A DNA stretch of 55,454 bases, taken from positions 1 through 55,454 of the forward strand of contig DASTPP010000251.1 of the NCBI GenBank assembly GCA_035762175.1, given 5' to 3'. The translations under genes and the position numbers were made by a program. Shown piece by piece: positions 1 to 8,249 of the stretch. Numbering within the stretch: the first letter of the stretch is position 1; every line of letters begins with the position of its first letter. Below the pieces are notes generated by a model. The model had not been told where the DNA came from. It ran no database searches and saw only the letters and a program-made list of their open reading frames with translations. The stretch comes from DASTPP01 sp035762175. GTDB lineage: Bacteria > Myxococcota_A > Polyangia > Polyangiales > Polyangiaceae.

Positions 1-778
1 GCAGCACGTTCGTCGCCACCTCGGCCATGCCCGCGTAGTGCGCCTGCGCCTGGCGGATCTTGAGCTCTTCGATCTCGCGGCGCTGGGTGACGTCGCGCGC
101 GACCACCCAGCGCCCGGTGACGCCGCGCACCGGCAGGGTGAGCTCGCCGACGCGCAGCTCGACGACGTGGTCGCCGCGGACGATCGTGCGCGAGGGGCCG
201 GGGCCGTCGGGCGGGCGCTCGAGCGCGTCGCCGAGCAGCTCGGGGTCGGCGATGGCGCGGCCGATGAGGGCGCCCTCGCTGAGGGCGATGCCGTGCTTGG
301 ACCGGAAGCCCATCAGCTCGTGGAAGCGGGGGTTGAGCTCGAGGATGTGCCCCCCGCCGTCGAGGATGGCGATGCCCTCGTCGGACGCCTGGAACACCGC
401 CGCCCACCGCTCTTGCGCCTCGAGCATGCGAAAGAGCAGGCTGCCGGGCGTGAACGCCGGCTCGGCCGACGCCGCCCAGCCGCCGCCGGTGCGCAGCATG
501 CGCAGCCGCACGTGGTGGTCGCGCCCGCCCAGCGTCAGCGTCACGAGGGCGTCGAACACGCCCTCGCGGTGGCGCACCAGGCCCTGGTAAAACTGCTGCG
601 TCGAGCGCCGGTCGCGCCGGCTGAGCAGGTCTTCGAGCGACTTGCCGACGACATCGCCTTCGGCGCACTCGAACATGCGGCAGAAGCTCGCGTCGACGCC
701 GACGACGCGCTCGTCGGCGTCGACCCGTAGTACACCCGTCGGTGGGCGGGCGTCGTCGGACGGCGTCGGCTCACCCAA
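1..778 (-). CDS. PAS-domain sensor, probably a histidine kinase (partial)
   Basis: This gene reads leftward out of the window, so only its N-terminal part (about 259 codons) is present. Two PAS-like segments can be seen. The first contains VLRVDADERVVGVDASFCRM and the second contains EGIAILDGGGHILELNPRF. The second PAS is followed by VARDVTQRREIEELK, the usual PAS-to-coiled-coil junction. The last visible residues, AGMAEVATNVL, resemble the HisKA-type phosphoacceptor segment of soluble histidine kinases, in which the next residue would be the His; that residue lies outside the window. I chose the TTG at 778 because it is preceded by GAGGG, sits just ahead of the first PAS, and overlaps the stop of the upstream frame as TTGGGTGA, which suggests translational coupling. 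No membrane segment is visible, so it is probably cytoplasmic. The kinase call is inferred because the catalytic domain is not in view. Confidence 0.7.
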   Translation of the reverse strand, partial: MGEPTPSDDARPPTGVLRVDADERVVGVDASFCRMFECAEGDVVGKSLEDLLSRRDRRSTQQFYQGLVRHREGVFDALVTLTLGGRDHHVRLRMLRTGGGWAASAEPAFTPGSLLFRMLEAQERWAAVFQASDEGIAILDGGGHILELNPRFHELMGFRSKHGIALSEGALIGRAIADPELLGDALERPPDGPGPSRTIVRGDHVVELRVGELTLPVRGVTGRWVVARDVTQRREIEELKIRQAQAHYAGMAEVATNVL

Positions 779-1155
779 CGCCCGCGCCCTCGCCGTGGCC
801 CCACGGGGCGCGCGGGCGCCGGGGCGCAGGACCCCCGCCGACCTGGCTCGCGCCCGTCGCCAATCGCAGGATGAGCTCGCCGCTGCGGACCACCATGACC
901 CGGACCTTTTTGTAACGTGGCAGCCCGAACTCCCTTCCGGGCGCGCCCGAGACGCCTAGCACGGCGTCGCGGTCGAAGAAATACTTGTCCCGGGCCCGGG
1001 GCGGGCGCCCGCGCGCTCTCGGTCGGGCCGCCCGGGGCCCGCCATCCGACCCTCGTCACCTCGAACGTGCGGCTCGCGCTGCCCGTGCAGAGGCGCGCCC
1101 CCTCGCTCGGCGCGAAGCGCCCGAAGCGCGACTCGGTCGGCCCGTCCGCGGACAA
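771..1155 (-). pseudogene. Small gene upstream of the PAS sensor, possibly frameshifted
   Basis: Two adjoining frames each look coding. From a TTG at 1155 the protein runs through ESRFGRFAPSEGARLC and SRTFEVTRVGW. The next frame over carries KYFFDRDAVLGVSGAPGREF and RYKKVRVMVVRSGELILRL and ends at a TGA at 771-773. The switch falls in a run of G/C homopolymers near 980-1000. A one-base indel there would join them into one protein of about 125 residues. Without an indel, the downstream part is a 63-residue ORF from a GTG at 962. Its stop overlaps the start of the PAS gene, so the two are probably co-transcribed. I do not recognise the family. A sequencing error in the homopolymer is as likely as a true mutation. 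Confidence 0.3.
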
Positions 1156-1228
1156 CCGCCGGCCGGCCCGAGCGGCGGGCGGGGCGGGGATGCGCTAGTC
1201 TGGCGGGCCCACGCGGGCTCGCGCGCGA

Positions 1229-2023
1229 ATGGTCCAAGGCCCCCAACGACTCGACGACCTGCGCACCTTCACGCTCGACGATCTGCGGGCCTGCCCGCCG
1301 GGCACCGGGGTGCGCGTGGCGGTGGTCGACTCGGGCGTCGCGCCCTCGGTGCTCGGGCCCGAGCCCGACGCGCACAGCTTCTTCGTGCGCAAGAGCGGCG
1401 TGCTCTCGGCCGTCGAGCGCTGCCCGGCCGGCGACGTGCAGCACCACGGCACGGCCGTCGCGAGCGTGCTCCGGCGCCTGGCGCCCGAGGCGCGCCTGAC
1501 GAGCGTGCGCGTCTTCGACGAGCAGGGGCGGGGCTCGGCCTCGGCGCTGCGGGCGGCGCTCGAGTTCTGCGTGCGCGAGGGCTTCGACGTCGTCAACCTG
1601 AGCCTCGGCACCCGCCAGCGCGAGGCGGCGCTCGACGTCTACGACCTGGTCGACCGGGCCACGGTCGCGCGCGTCGTGCTCGTGTGCGCGACCGACAACC
1701 GCGGGCCGCCCGACTACCCCGCGGCGTGCACGGCGCTCGTCGCCGTCGACCGCATGAGCGCCGACGACCCCTTCGCGCTGCGCTTCCGGCCCGGGCACCG
1801 GGTGGCCTTCCTGGCCAAGGGCGAGAACGTCGAGGCGCTCGGCCCCGACGGCGCGGCGCGCCTGGTCACCGGCTCGAGCTTCGCCTGCCCCCACGTCGCC
1901 GCCTTCGCCGCCCGCCTGCGCGCGGCGAGGCCCTCGCTGCACCCCTTCGAGGTGAAGACCGCCCTGCACGCCGCCGCGCTCGCCGCCGAGGGCGAGGGGG
2001 GAAGGCCCTCGCGCGCGGCCTGA
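1229..2023 (+). CDS. Subtilisin-like serine protease (S8), compact
   Basis: This 264-residue protein is almost entirely a peptidase S8 catalytic domain. The charge-relay residues are visible: Asp34 in AVVDSGVA, His73 in HHGTAVASV and Ser217 in TGSSFACPHVAA. The oxyanion-hole Asn is probably Asn157 in CATDNRGPPDYPA. The pocket strand GFDVVNLSLG is also present. No signal peptide, propeptide or transmembrane helix is visible, which is unusual for the family and implies cytoplasmic action or a missed upstream start. At 264 residues it is near the minimal size of a subtilisin domain. It is flanked by minus-strand genes on both sides and stands alone on the plus strand. The fold assignment is firm; the substrate is unknown. 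Confidence 0.88.
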   Translation: MVQGPQRLDDLRTFTLDDLRACPPGTGVRVAVVDSGVAPSVLGPEPDAHSFFVRKSGVLSAVERCPAGDVQHHGTAVASVLRRLAPEARLTSVRVFDEQGRGSASALRAALEFCVREGFDVVNLSLGTRQREAALDVYDLVDRATVARVVLVCATDNRGPPDYPAACTALVAVDRMSADDPFALRFRPGHRVAFLAKGENVEALGPDGAARLVTGSSFACPHVAAFAARLRAARPSLHPFEVKTALHAAALAAEGEGGRPSRAA

Positions 2024-2100
2024 GCGGCCGGCGGCTCGCGCCCCGGGCGCCGCGCTCGGCCGGCGTTCGCCCGACCCTGCCCAGCGCCGCGATCGAGGAA

Positions 2101-2229
2101 TCAGGCGGCCAGGCCCATGGCGACGTAGGGGTCGTGCACCGTGGCGCGTCGCCGCAGGGCCGGCAGGTTCTTGCGCGCGCCCCGGTAGCGAGCTCGGTCG
2201 CCCTGCGTCTGCCGCACCCGCGCCAGCCT
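2101..2229 (-). pseudogene. Transposase C-terminal relic (IS1182-like)
   Basis: The minus strand carries about 43 codons, open from just after an in-frame TAG at 2230-2232 to a TGA at 2101-2103. They read as a transposase tail: LARVRQTQGDRARYRGARKN followed by LPALRRRATVHDPYVAMGL. The pattern of RYRG-x-RKN followed by an L-RR-ATV-x-x-x-YV block is characteristic, as I recall it, of the C-terminus of DDE transposases of the IS1182/IS4-like type. The catalytic part is absent and no terminal inverted repeats are visible. The assignment is from memory of the motif and is therefore tentative. Confidence 0.4.
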
Positions 2230-2592
2230 CTACTCGCCCCGCGTGCGCCCGCGCAACCCCGCTCGCGCAAGAAGACGAACCGTGGTGCCTCCTCGCACGG
2301 GGGCGGGAGCTTTTGCCTCCGCCGCCGCCGATCGGCGTGCAAACCATACAAGGGCGTCGGGCGAGGTGTCGCCCCCCGGCCCGCCGCGATTTCGCTCCGC
2401 CAGAGCGCCTCGTGTCCGGGGTAGGAAATTACTCCAATCTGTATGCGTTTGACATGAATGCAGAACCGACCGGCGCCGCGCGGGCCGCCGGACGTGAGCA
2501 TCGCGCACGCGCCGCCGGAACTTCCAACCGCCGTCGGACGTCAGAGGCTCGAGCGAGAGCCGATACTGATTTCGAAACCAGGAGACCCTTGA
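2230..2592. other. Intergenic region upstream of the EEP lipoprotein gene
   Basis: There is no credible gene here. The segment around 2425-2460 is noticeably less GC-rich than its surroundings (TAGGAAATTACTCCAATCTG and onward) and contains TTGACA at 2447, so it may hold the promoter of the gene at 2593. A good ribosome binding site, AGGAGA, lies about 8 nt before that gene's ATG. No hairpin with a T-run is visible. Confidence 0.4.
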
Positions 2593-4398
2593 ATGACCTT
2601 CCGTACTTGCCTATCCGCGTGCCTCGCCGCCTTCTCTTTGTCCCTCGCGACGCCGGCGTGCCAAGGCCCGCCGCCGGCGCGACTCGGGGCCGAAGCCGGG
2701 CTCGCGCTGCGCGGGCCGCAACCTCGCTCGGACGGCTCGGGCAACGGCGCCTGCTGGGTCGACGGCCAGAAGGCCCCGACCGACCTTAGCCTGTTCGTGA
2801 CCGGGCTCAACCATAGCCGCAACCACGCCCACGACCAGCCCGTCGACCAGGCGGGCGTCAGCGAACTGGTCGACTTCATCGTCGACGTCACGCCCGACCC
2901 CGACGGCCTCGTCGTCGCGCTGACGGGCAACCTGATCCGCGATTGCACCGTCGGGCCCTCGTTCCAGCACCCGTCGGGCGTCGTGCACAACGGCGAATGC
3001 GTGGCCTCGCTGCTGCAACAGCGGCTGGGCCGGCCGTTCGCCATTCAGCAATTCGACATCTGGGAGGGCAGGGGCGGCAACGCCGTGATCACCGGCCCGC
3101 GGTGGAAGCCGATCGGCGTCGACCCCGTGCGCACCGCCGCGGGGGTGACGTTCCTCGGCGTGCGCCTCCACGACGAGCGCAAGGCACGGACGGCGCCCGG
3201 CAGCTCGTTTTACATCTACGTCGCGCACACCAGCGTCAACGACGCGGCGCTCCCCGAGGTGTCGGCCATGGTCGACGCCGCGTGGAGGAAGGCCAAGCTT
3301 CAACCGGACGATCTGCCCCCCATCATGGTCGGAGACTTCAACGCGCCGGAGTGCGGCGGCGGACGCGAATGCCCGCCGCCGGCTTGGGCCGTCGCGCCGG
3401 CCCTGGAAGCCTTTCTGCGCGACAACGTTCGCTGGGCCGATCGCCAGGTCAGCTGCCCGGCCCAGAACGGGCTCGGCCCGGTCGAGCTTCGCCTCGAGAA
3501 CGACTTGATCCACGTCCTGCTCGGCAAGCACGGCGGCCCCCTGAGCTTCGGCTGCTCGCCCGGGCGCTTCGAGCCGGTGCGGGTGAGCTACGTCACCGAC
3601 GGCGGCGGCAACCCCCTCTACCCCCGCGAAGGCATCAACCTGCCCATCATTCGCCACAACGTCGTCGGCCTCAACTTCAAGATCGTCTCGGAATCGCCCC
3701 CCGCGTGCGCCGCGGGCACCACGTGCGAAGCCGGCGCCTGCGTGACCGATTGCCCTTGCTCGAAACGCAAAGCGGCCGGCGAGGCGTGCGGCCAGGCCGA
3801 CGCCTGCGGCAACGCCTGCTCGTGCGCCGAGGGCCTCCAATGCCAGGGCGGCCGATGCTCGCCCCGGGCGCCCGGTTGCGAAGACCGCTGCGCGAACACC
3901 CTGGCCCTCTGCGCCGGAAGCTGCGCCCCGTCCGACCGCGCTTGCCCCGACCGGTGCAGGCGCGCGAACGCCGCGTGCCTCGCCGCCTGCGCGCCCCCCG
4001 CCGGGCCCGGCCTCGGGTTCTACAAGCAAGCCGACCGCCCGGCCGTCTACCTCGCCTACTCGCCAACCTCGTACTGCCGCGTCGCCAGCGACGACCAGAT
4101 GCACGCCTTCGGCGGCTACGGCAAGGTCACGACGGTGGCGAGGCTGAACTTCGCCGGCCGCACCCAGACCGGCACGTGCGGCTGGCCCAACGGGTTCTAC
4201 AAACGCCAGGGCGAACGCGAAGTCTATCGCATGTACGGCGGCGGCCTACCAGAGTTCAACGTCGGCGAAAGCTACTGCCACGTCGCTAACGACGCCCAGA
4301 TGAACATCTTCGGAGGCTACGGCCAGGTGCGCGAGGTGCCGCGCGACTCCGATCTGGGCCGAGGCCGAACCTTCACGGGCGCGTGCCGCAACCCGTAA
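2593..4398 (+). CDS. Secreted endonuclease/exonuclease/phosphatase-fold lipoprotein
   Basis: This is a 601-residue protein. The N-terminus MTFRTCLSACLAAFSL is a signal peptide ending in ATPAC, a plausible lipobox, so the mature protein is probably anchored in the envelope. Residues of about 45-370 match the EEP (DNase I/exonuclease III/sphingomyelinase) fold: LIRDCTV near the start, IMVGDFNAP at about residue 245 (the metal/active-site DFN motif), and RHNVVGLNF near 355 in place of the usual catalytic SDH. It lacks the canonical Ser-Asp before the His. Residues of about 370-465 are Cys-rich, like EGF or chitin-binding modules. The C-terminus holds two repeats of about 55 residues that share GFYK, a YCRVA/YCHVA-N/D-D-x-QM core and FGGYG. 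The substrate could be nucleic acid or phospholipid; I cannot tell which. An AGGAGA site about 8 nt upstream fixes the start. Confidence 0.75.
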   Translation: MTFRTCLSACLAAFSLSLATPACQGPPPARLGAEAGLALRGPQPRSDGSGNGACWVDGQKAPTDLSLFVTGLNHSRNHAHDQPVDQAGVSELVDFIVDVTPDPDGLVVALTGNLIRDCTVGPSFQHPSGVVHNGECVASLLQQRLGRPFAIQQFDIWEGRGGNAVITGPRWKPIGVDPVRTAAGVTFLGVRLHDERKARTAPGSSFYIYVAHTSVNDAALPEVSAMVDAAWRKAKLQPDDLPPIMVGDFNAPECGGGRECPPPAWAVAPALEAFLRDNVRWADRQVSCPAQNGLGPVELRLENDLIHVLLGKHGGPLSFGCSPGRFEPVRVSYVTDGGGNPLYPREGINLPIIRHNVVGLNFKIVSESPPACAAGTTCEAGACVTDCPCSKRKAAGEACGQADACGNACSCAEGLQCQGGRCSPRAPGCEDRCANTLALCAGSCAPSDRACPDRCRRANAACLAACAPPAGPGLGFYKQADRPAVYLAYSPTSYCRVASDDQMHAFGGYGKVTTVARLNFAGRTQTGTCGWPNGFYKRQGEREVYRMYGGGLPEFNVGESYCHVANDAQMNIFGGYGQVREVPRDSDLGRGRTFTGACRNP

Positions 4399-4500
4399 GT
4401 CGAACCGCGCGCCCGACGAACGCTCTGGGCGACGAGCGCCGGCGGCTTCGTCCCGCGACGGGCGCCCGGGGAGCCTCGGCAGACTCGCTTCGAGCTGAAT

Positions 4501-4876
4501 CAGGCTGGCCCGAAGTCCTCGAGAACTTCCCGGGGCGCGGTTGGCACAAAACCGAGTCCGCGATGACTTCCCCGAAGCGTTTGGCACACAAAACCGAGTC
4601 CGCGATGACTTCGCCAGGACGGCTGGCACACAAAGCCTAGTTCTCGATGACTAGGTCGAAGGGGGTGGCACATCGAACCTAGTCCTCGATGACTTCTCCG
4701 GGGCTGGTGGCACATCGAGCCCAGTCCTCGAGAACTTCCCCCGGGGCGCTGGCACATGCTGCCACGTCCTCGAGGACTTCGCCGAAGGCTTTTTTGCCGG
4801 CAGCGATGCCCTCGACGACCTCGGTCGGGGCCTTGGCACAGGCGGCGAGGGGCGTCAGGACTACCGTCAGGGGAGG
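4501..4876. repeat. Decayed 42-bp tandem array, about nine units
   Basis: A repeat recurs with GGCACA (or a degraded form) at 4543, 4583, 4625, 4667, 4709, 4751, 4793 and 4835. All steps are 42 bp except the first, which is about 40. The unit core on the plus strand is AGTCCTCGATGACTTC followed by a CCGGGGC-type block. The unit is 14 codons long, so every frame is repetitive. One minus-strand frame reads GEVLEDWARCATSP per unit but is broken by TAG in two units. A second minus frame begins each unit with MC and stays open. The plus frame reads GTxxxVLDDF and has one stop. The stops and the 2-bp slip argue that this is a minisatellite or the relic of a 14-residue repeat gene rather than a live gene. 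It fills the gap between convergent genes. Confidence 0.85.
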
Positions 4877-4977
4877 TAGGCCGCCGCGAAAAGACGCCGC
4901 AGGCGGCCATACCAGAGCGACTTGGCCCACGCTCTGGAACACCGGTCGGGTGACTCGGGCTCGACCCGACCGGCGTT

Positions 4978-6474
4978 CTAGCGCCGCGGCGGGGCCGAAG
5001 ACGGAGGGGGCGGCGGCGCGGCCGAGGCGAGCGGGGCGGGGGCCGCCTCGCCGATGACCAGGCGCGCGGGCAGCTCGATCGGGCGCGGCGGCTCGACCGT
5101 GTCCCCAAGGAAGGACCGGCTCTGCACGACGTAGCGCCCCCGCGACAGGCCCACGATCGCGTGCTCGGCCCCGGGCAGCACCCACGCGACGGGCACGCCG
5201 TCGAGCACGAGGGCGCGCACGCCGTCGGTGGCGTTGCGCACGACGAGCCCCTCGGCGGGGGCGCTCGGGCCGGGCGGGGGCGTGTCGACGGGCTGGCGGC
5301 GGAAGGCGGCCGCCTCGTCGCGCGTCAGCAGCACGCCCGGCGAGGTCGGCGGCGTGGCCGAGGCGGCGAAGGACGCGCCGGCCGGCGGGCAGAGCAGGTC
5401 GTTCGGCGGCGCCTCTTTCTGGCGCGCGACCTCGCCCGCCTCGAAGAGCACGCTGCCGCCGCCCGGCCAGGCGTAGTGGGCGCGCACGGGCAGCTCGCCC
5501 GACGCGCACGCGGGCGTCGTCGGGTCGACCGCGACGAGCTCGACGAGCATGCGGCAGAGCAGCGCCGCGCCGAGGCCCGCCTCGGGCGCGCGCACGGTGT
5601 CGAGGTGCAGCGTGCCGAGGCGCGAGACGACGTCGACGCGCCGCACGGGGGTGCCGTGGTGCGGCGCGCCGGCGCCGCGGGGCCGCACCTCGCCGGTGAC
5701 GAGCGGCGTGACGTCGAGGCGCAGGTCGCCGAAGAGCGCGCGCAGGGCGCCGGCCGGCACCGTGCGGTACTCGCGCCCGGCGGGGAAGACGAGCGCGTGG
5801 CCGAAGCGGTCGGCGCGCGCCCGCAGCTCGGTGCCGAGCGGCAGCGGGAAGGCGCGCCCGTCGAACGACACGCGCATTCGCCCCGTCTCGGTGAGCGAGA
5901 CCGACCACCTTAGCGCCGTCAGCCGCCGCGCCGCCGCGAGCCCCTCGGCGTTGACCTCGGGCACCTTGGGCGCCGAGGGCGCGTCGAGCCAGCGCCACTC
6001 GCCCCCGAAGCTGACCGCCCCGACCTCCCGCGTGCCCAGCATGTCGGCCGGCAGCGGCTCGGACGCGCGCGTCGGGCGCGCGGGCGGCAAGGGCTCGGGC
6101 GGGGCGCCCCGCGCCGCCACCGCCTCGCCGCTCGCCGCCGCCCGCGCCGCCGAGCCCGCCGCCGCCGCCCGTGCCGCCGAGCCCGCCGCCGCCGCCGGGC
6201 GCGCCACCGAGGCCGCCCCCGCGGGCGCCGAGGCCGCCGCGTGCGCCGTCTTCGACAGGTCGGTCGAGCCCGAGCTCGTCAGCGGCGCGGGCAAGATGGA
6301 CGCGTTCGGGCTCGTCAGCGGCCGCTCGCTCGGCGCCTCGGCCCGCGGACCGTCGCACGACGAGGGGGCCGCGCTCGCCAGGCCGACGAGGGCGCCCGCC
6401 GCCAGCGCGAGCCGGCGGGGCCCGCGGGGCCCGCGGGCGAGGGGGCGGCGCGGGGGGGGCGTTCTCGCGGGCAT
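4978..6474 (-). CDS. Secreted or lipoprotein of unknown function
   Basis: This is a 498-residue protein. The Arg/Pro-rich N-terminus is followed by LALAAGALVGLASAAPSSC, a signal peptide with a possible lipobox Cys. Residues of about 85-130 are an Ala-rich low-complexity linker with near-identical AAAAGSAARAA blocks. The folded part (about 145-460) is predicted beta-rich, and includes GGEWRWLDAPSAP and a stretch resembling a PEGA or Ig-like fold near the end (DGVPVAWVLPGAEHAIVGLS). The C-terminus is Pro/Ala-rich. It begins 4 nt after the HAD phosphatase gene ends, so the two are almost certainly co-transcribed. I do not recognise the family. The location is inferred from the N-terminus only. 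Confidence 0.6.
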   Translation of the reverse strand: MPARTPPPRRPLARGPRGPRRLALAAGALVGLASAAPSSCDGPRAEAPSERPLTSPNASILPAPLTSSGSTDLSKTAHAAASAPAGAASVARPAAAAGSAARAAAAGSAARAAASGEAVAARGAPPEPLPPARPTRASEPLPADMLGTREVGAVSFGGEWRWLDAPSAPKVPEVNAEGLAAARRLTALRWSVSLTETGRMRVSFDGRAFPLPLGTELRARADRFGHALVFPAGREYRTVPAGALRALFGDLRLDVTPLVTGEVRPRGAGAPHHGTPVRRVDVVSRLGTLHLDTVRAPEAGLGAALLCRMLVELVAVDPTTPACASGELPVRAHYAWPGGGSVLFEAGEVARQKEAPPNDLLCPPAGASFAASATPPTSPGVLLTRDEAAAFRRQPVDTPPPGPSAPAEGLVVRNATDGVRALVLDGVPVAWVLPGAEHAIVGLSRGRYVVQSRSFLGDTVEPPRPIELPARLVIGEAAPAPLASAAPPPPPSSAPPRR

Positions 6475-6478
6475 GGCC

Positions 6479-7240
6479 TCAGGCCGATTGGCGAAAGTCG
6501 CGGATGCACACGACGCCCTCGTCGAGCGGCGGCGCCCCCGGCACGTGCTGCGTGTCGAGCAGCACTGTCAGCGCGTCGGGGTACGCTCGGCGGAAGATGT
6601 TGCAGTTGCCCGGCTCGTTGTCGAAGGCGGCGATGACCTCGCCCACCCGCCCGAGCGCCGGCGCCACGCCCAGCTTGAAGACCTCGTCGTGCACCGAGGC
6701 GTCGGGCTTGCAGACGAGCTCGGTGCCCACCACCCCGATCGGGAAGCCCAGATCGCGCAGGCTCGACCAGCTGCCCAGCCCCATCAGCGGCAGGTCGCGC
6801 CCCGTCAGGTACACGACCGCGGCGCCCGCCTCGTAGACCGCCCGCGCGAAGGCCACCGCCCCCGGCACCTCGACGTCGTGCGACAGGTACTTGTCGTGAA
6901 AGAAGCGCTGGCGCCAGAACGCCATCGCCTCGTCGACGAGCGTCTGGTCGGACACCCCGAGCCGCTGCAGGCTCTCGTTGAACAGGTACGCGAGCTCGTC
7001 GGGGCGAGCCGCGGCCAGGCGCCCGGCCGTCTCGGGGTGCCGCGAGGCCCACTCGGCCGCGAGCTCGGCCAAGATGGCGGCGCTGCGCGGGCGGTTGTCC
7101 ATCAAGGTGCCGTCGAGGTCGAACACGACCACCGGCGGCGCCCCGCCCGCCCGCCGCCGCTCGCGCGCCCGCTCGACGACCCGCCGTAGCAGGGCCGCCT
7201 GGCCGACCGGGTCGAGGCTGGGGTACGAAGGCATGGGCAC
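6479..7240 (-). CDS. HAD-superfamily hydrolase (phosphatase)
   Basis: This is a 253-residue protein. HAD motif I is FDLDGTLMDN (nucleophile Asp and general acid Asp). Motif II is YLTGRD (Thr), motif III is the Lys in VCKPDASVHDEVF, and motif IV is AAFDNEPGN (acidic, metal-binding). A helical cap segment lies between motifs I and II (about residues 55-130). The cap, together with GFPIGVVGTELVCKP, suggests a small-molecule or nucleotide phosphatase. The substrate cannot be read from sequence. No signal peptide is visible. The gene ends 4 nt before the secreted-protein gene at 6474 and starts about 58 nt after the gene at 7299, in the same minus-strand run. Confidence 0.85.
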   Translation of the reverse strand: MPMPSYPSLDPVGQAALLRRVVERARERRRAGGAPPVVVFDLDGTLMDNRPRSAAILAELAAEWASRHPETAGRLAAARPDELAYLFNESLQRLGVSDQTLVDEAMAFWRQRFFHDKYLSHDVEVPGAVAFARAVYEAGAAVVYLTGRDLPLMGLGSWSSLRDLGFPIGVVGTELVCKPDASVHDEVFKLGVAPALGRVGEVIAAFDNEPGNCNIFRRAYPDALTVLLDTQHVPGAPPLDEGVVCIRDFRQSA

Positions 7241-7298
7241 CCGCGGGCCTACCTCGCGCCGGCGCGGCGGCCAAGAAAAATGCGCGCGTCCGCCCGGC

Positions 7299-8249
7299 TC
7301 AGGGCGCCCCGCCCCAGGCTCGAATCCGCACGTTTTGCCCCGCCCCGTCGAGCCCCGGGGCGCAAATCTCGACGCGTTCGCCCCCCCGAGCCCGCTCGAG
7401 CAGGCCCTCGAGCCGGGCCCGCTCGCCCACCGGCACCCAGGCCGGCGCGGGCCCCGCGCCCTCTCCCTCGGGCTGGCCCCGCAAGGCCCGCCCCCACCCC
7501 ACCTCGTCGCCCAGCTCGACCCGGTAGGCGAAGCTGTCGCGCGCGCGCCCGTGCACCGCCGGCACCGGTCCCTCGAGCGCGAGCGGGCCCATGCGCGTAT
7601 GCACCCGCAGGCTGCCGTTGCCCCACTGCGCGATGCCCCGCTGGGCCCGCGCCCGTAGCATCTTGAGCGTCAGCGCCTTGATGAGGCGCCCGAACCCCCC
7701 GCCCTCGGAGAACGAAAAGAGCGAGCAGCCCATGAAGACCCCCGGCTCGACGCTCGGCAGGGCGACGTAGGCCGCGATCAGCCGCTCGCCCGGCAGCCCC
7801 GGCGCCGGCGGCCCCCGCCCGGGCCCGCCCGGGCCGACCAGAAGGCCGATCGCCCCCGGCCAAAGGTAGCAGTCGACCAGCACCCAGCCCGGCAGCTCGA
7901 GCGGGCCGCCAAAGGCCCGGCGGTTCGCCTCGAGGTAGCAGCTCACCCAGGCCCCGTTCTCCGCCGCGTCCAGGAACTCGGCCCGCACCCCGAAGGGCTC
8001 GAGATCGAGCGAGCCCGCGTTCACCCGCGCCCCGAGCGCCATCAAGCGCAGCCCCGGCGCCCGCCCCAAAAGCTCGCGCACCGCCTCGCCCGCGGGCGAG
8101 AGGCCCGTCGCGGCGTCGGGCGCCGGCGAGAGGCCCGTCGCGGCGCTGGGCGCGGGCGAGCGGTCCGTCGCGGCGTCGGGCGCGGGCGAGAAGCCCGGCG
8201 CCGCCTCAGGCGCGGGCGGCGAGCTCGGGGCGCCGGCTTCGGTAGTCAT
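7299..8249 (-). CDS. Conserved-looking protein of unknown function with N-terminal decapeptide repeats
   Basis: This is a 316-residue protein. Residues of about 15-52 are a 10-residue (30-bp) tandem repeat, SPAPDAATGL with variants, about four copies (8095-8190). The rest is a mixed globular domain containing GAWVSCYLEANRRAFGG, WVLVDCYLWPGAIGLLVG and GIAQWGNGSLRVHTRMGPL. I do not recognise a family. The start overlaps the last 44 bp of the upstream amidinohydrolase-like gene. If the real start is one of the later codons, the repeat region would be shortened. Only the coding frame is well supported. Confidence 0.55.
   Translation of the reverse strand: MTTEAGAPSSPPAPEAAPGFSPAPDAATDRSPAPSAATGLSPAPDAATGLSPAGEAVRELLGRAPGLRLMALGARVNAGSLDLEPFGVRAEFLDAAENGAWVSCYLEANRRAFGGPLELPGWVLVDCYLWPGAIGLLVGPGGPGRGPPAPGLPGERLIAAYVALPSVEPGVFMGCSLFSFSEGGGFGRLIKALTLKMLRARAQRGIAQWGNGSLRVHTRMGPLALEGPVPAVHGRARDSFAYRVELGDEVGWGRALRGQPEGEGAGPAPAWVPVGERARLEGLLERARGGERVEICAPGLDGAGQNVRIRAWGGAP

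Noticed and set aside
985..2424. Plus-strand frame of about 480 codons overlapping the subtilisin gene
   Set aside because: Arg/Ala/Gly-rich out-of-frame reading of a gene with a complete catalytic triad.
4783..4812. Rho-independent terminator at GCCGAAGGCTTTTTTGCCGG
   Set aside because: The T-run is within a repeat unit and not preceded by a stable hairpin of the right form.
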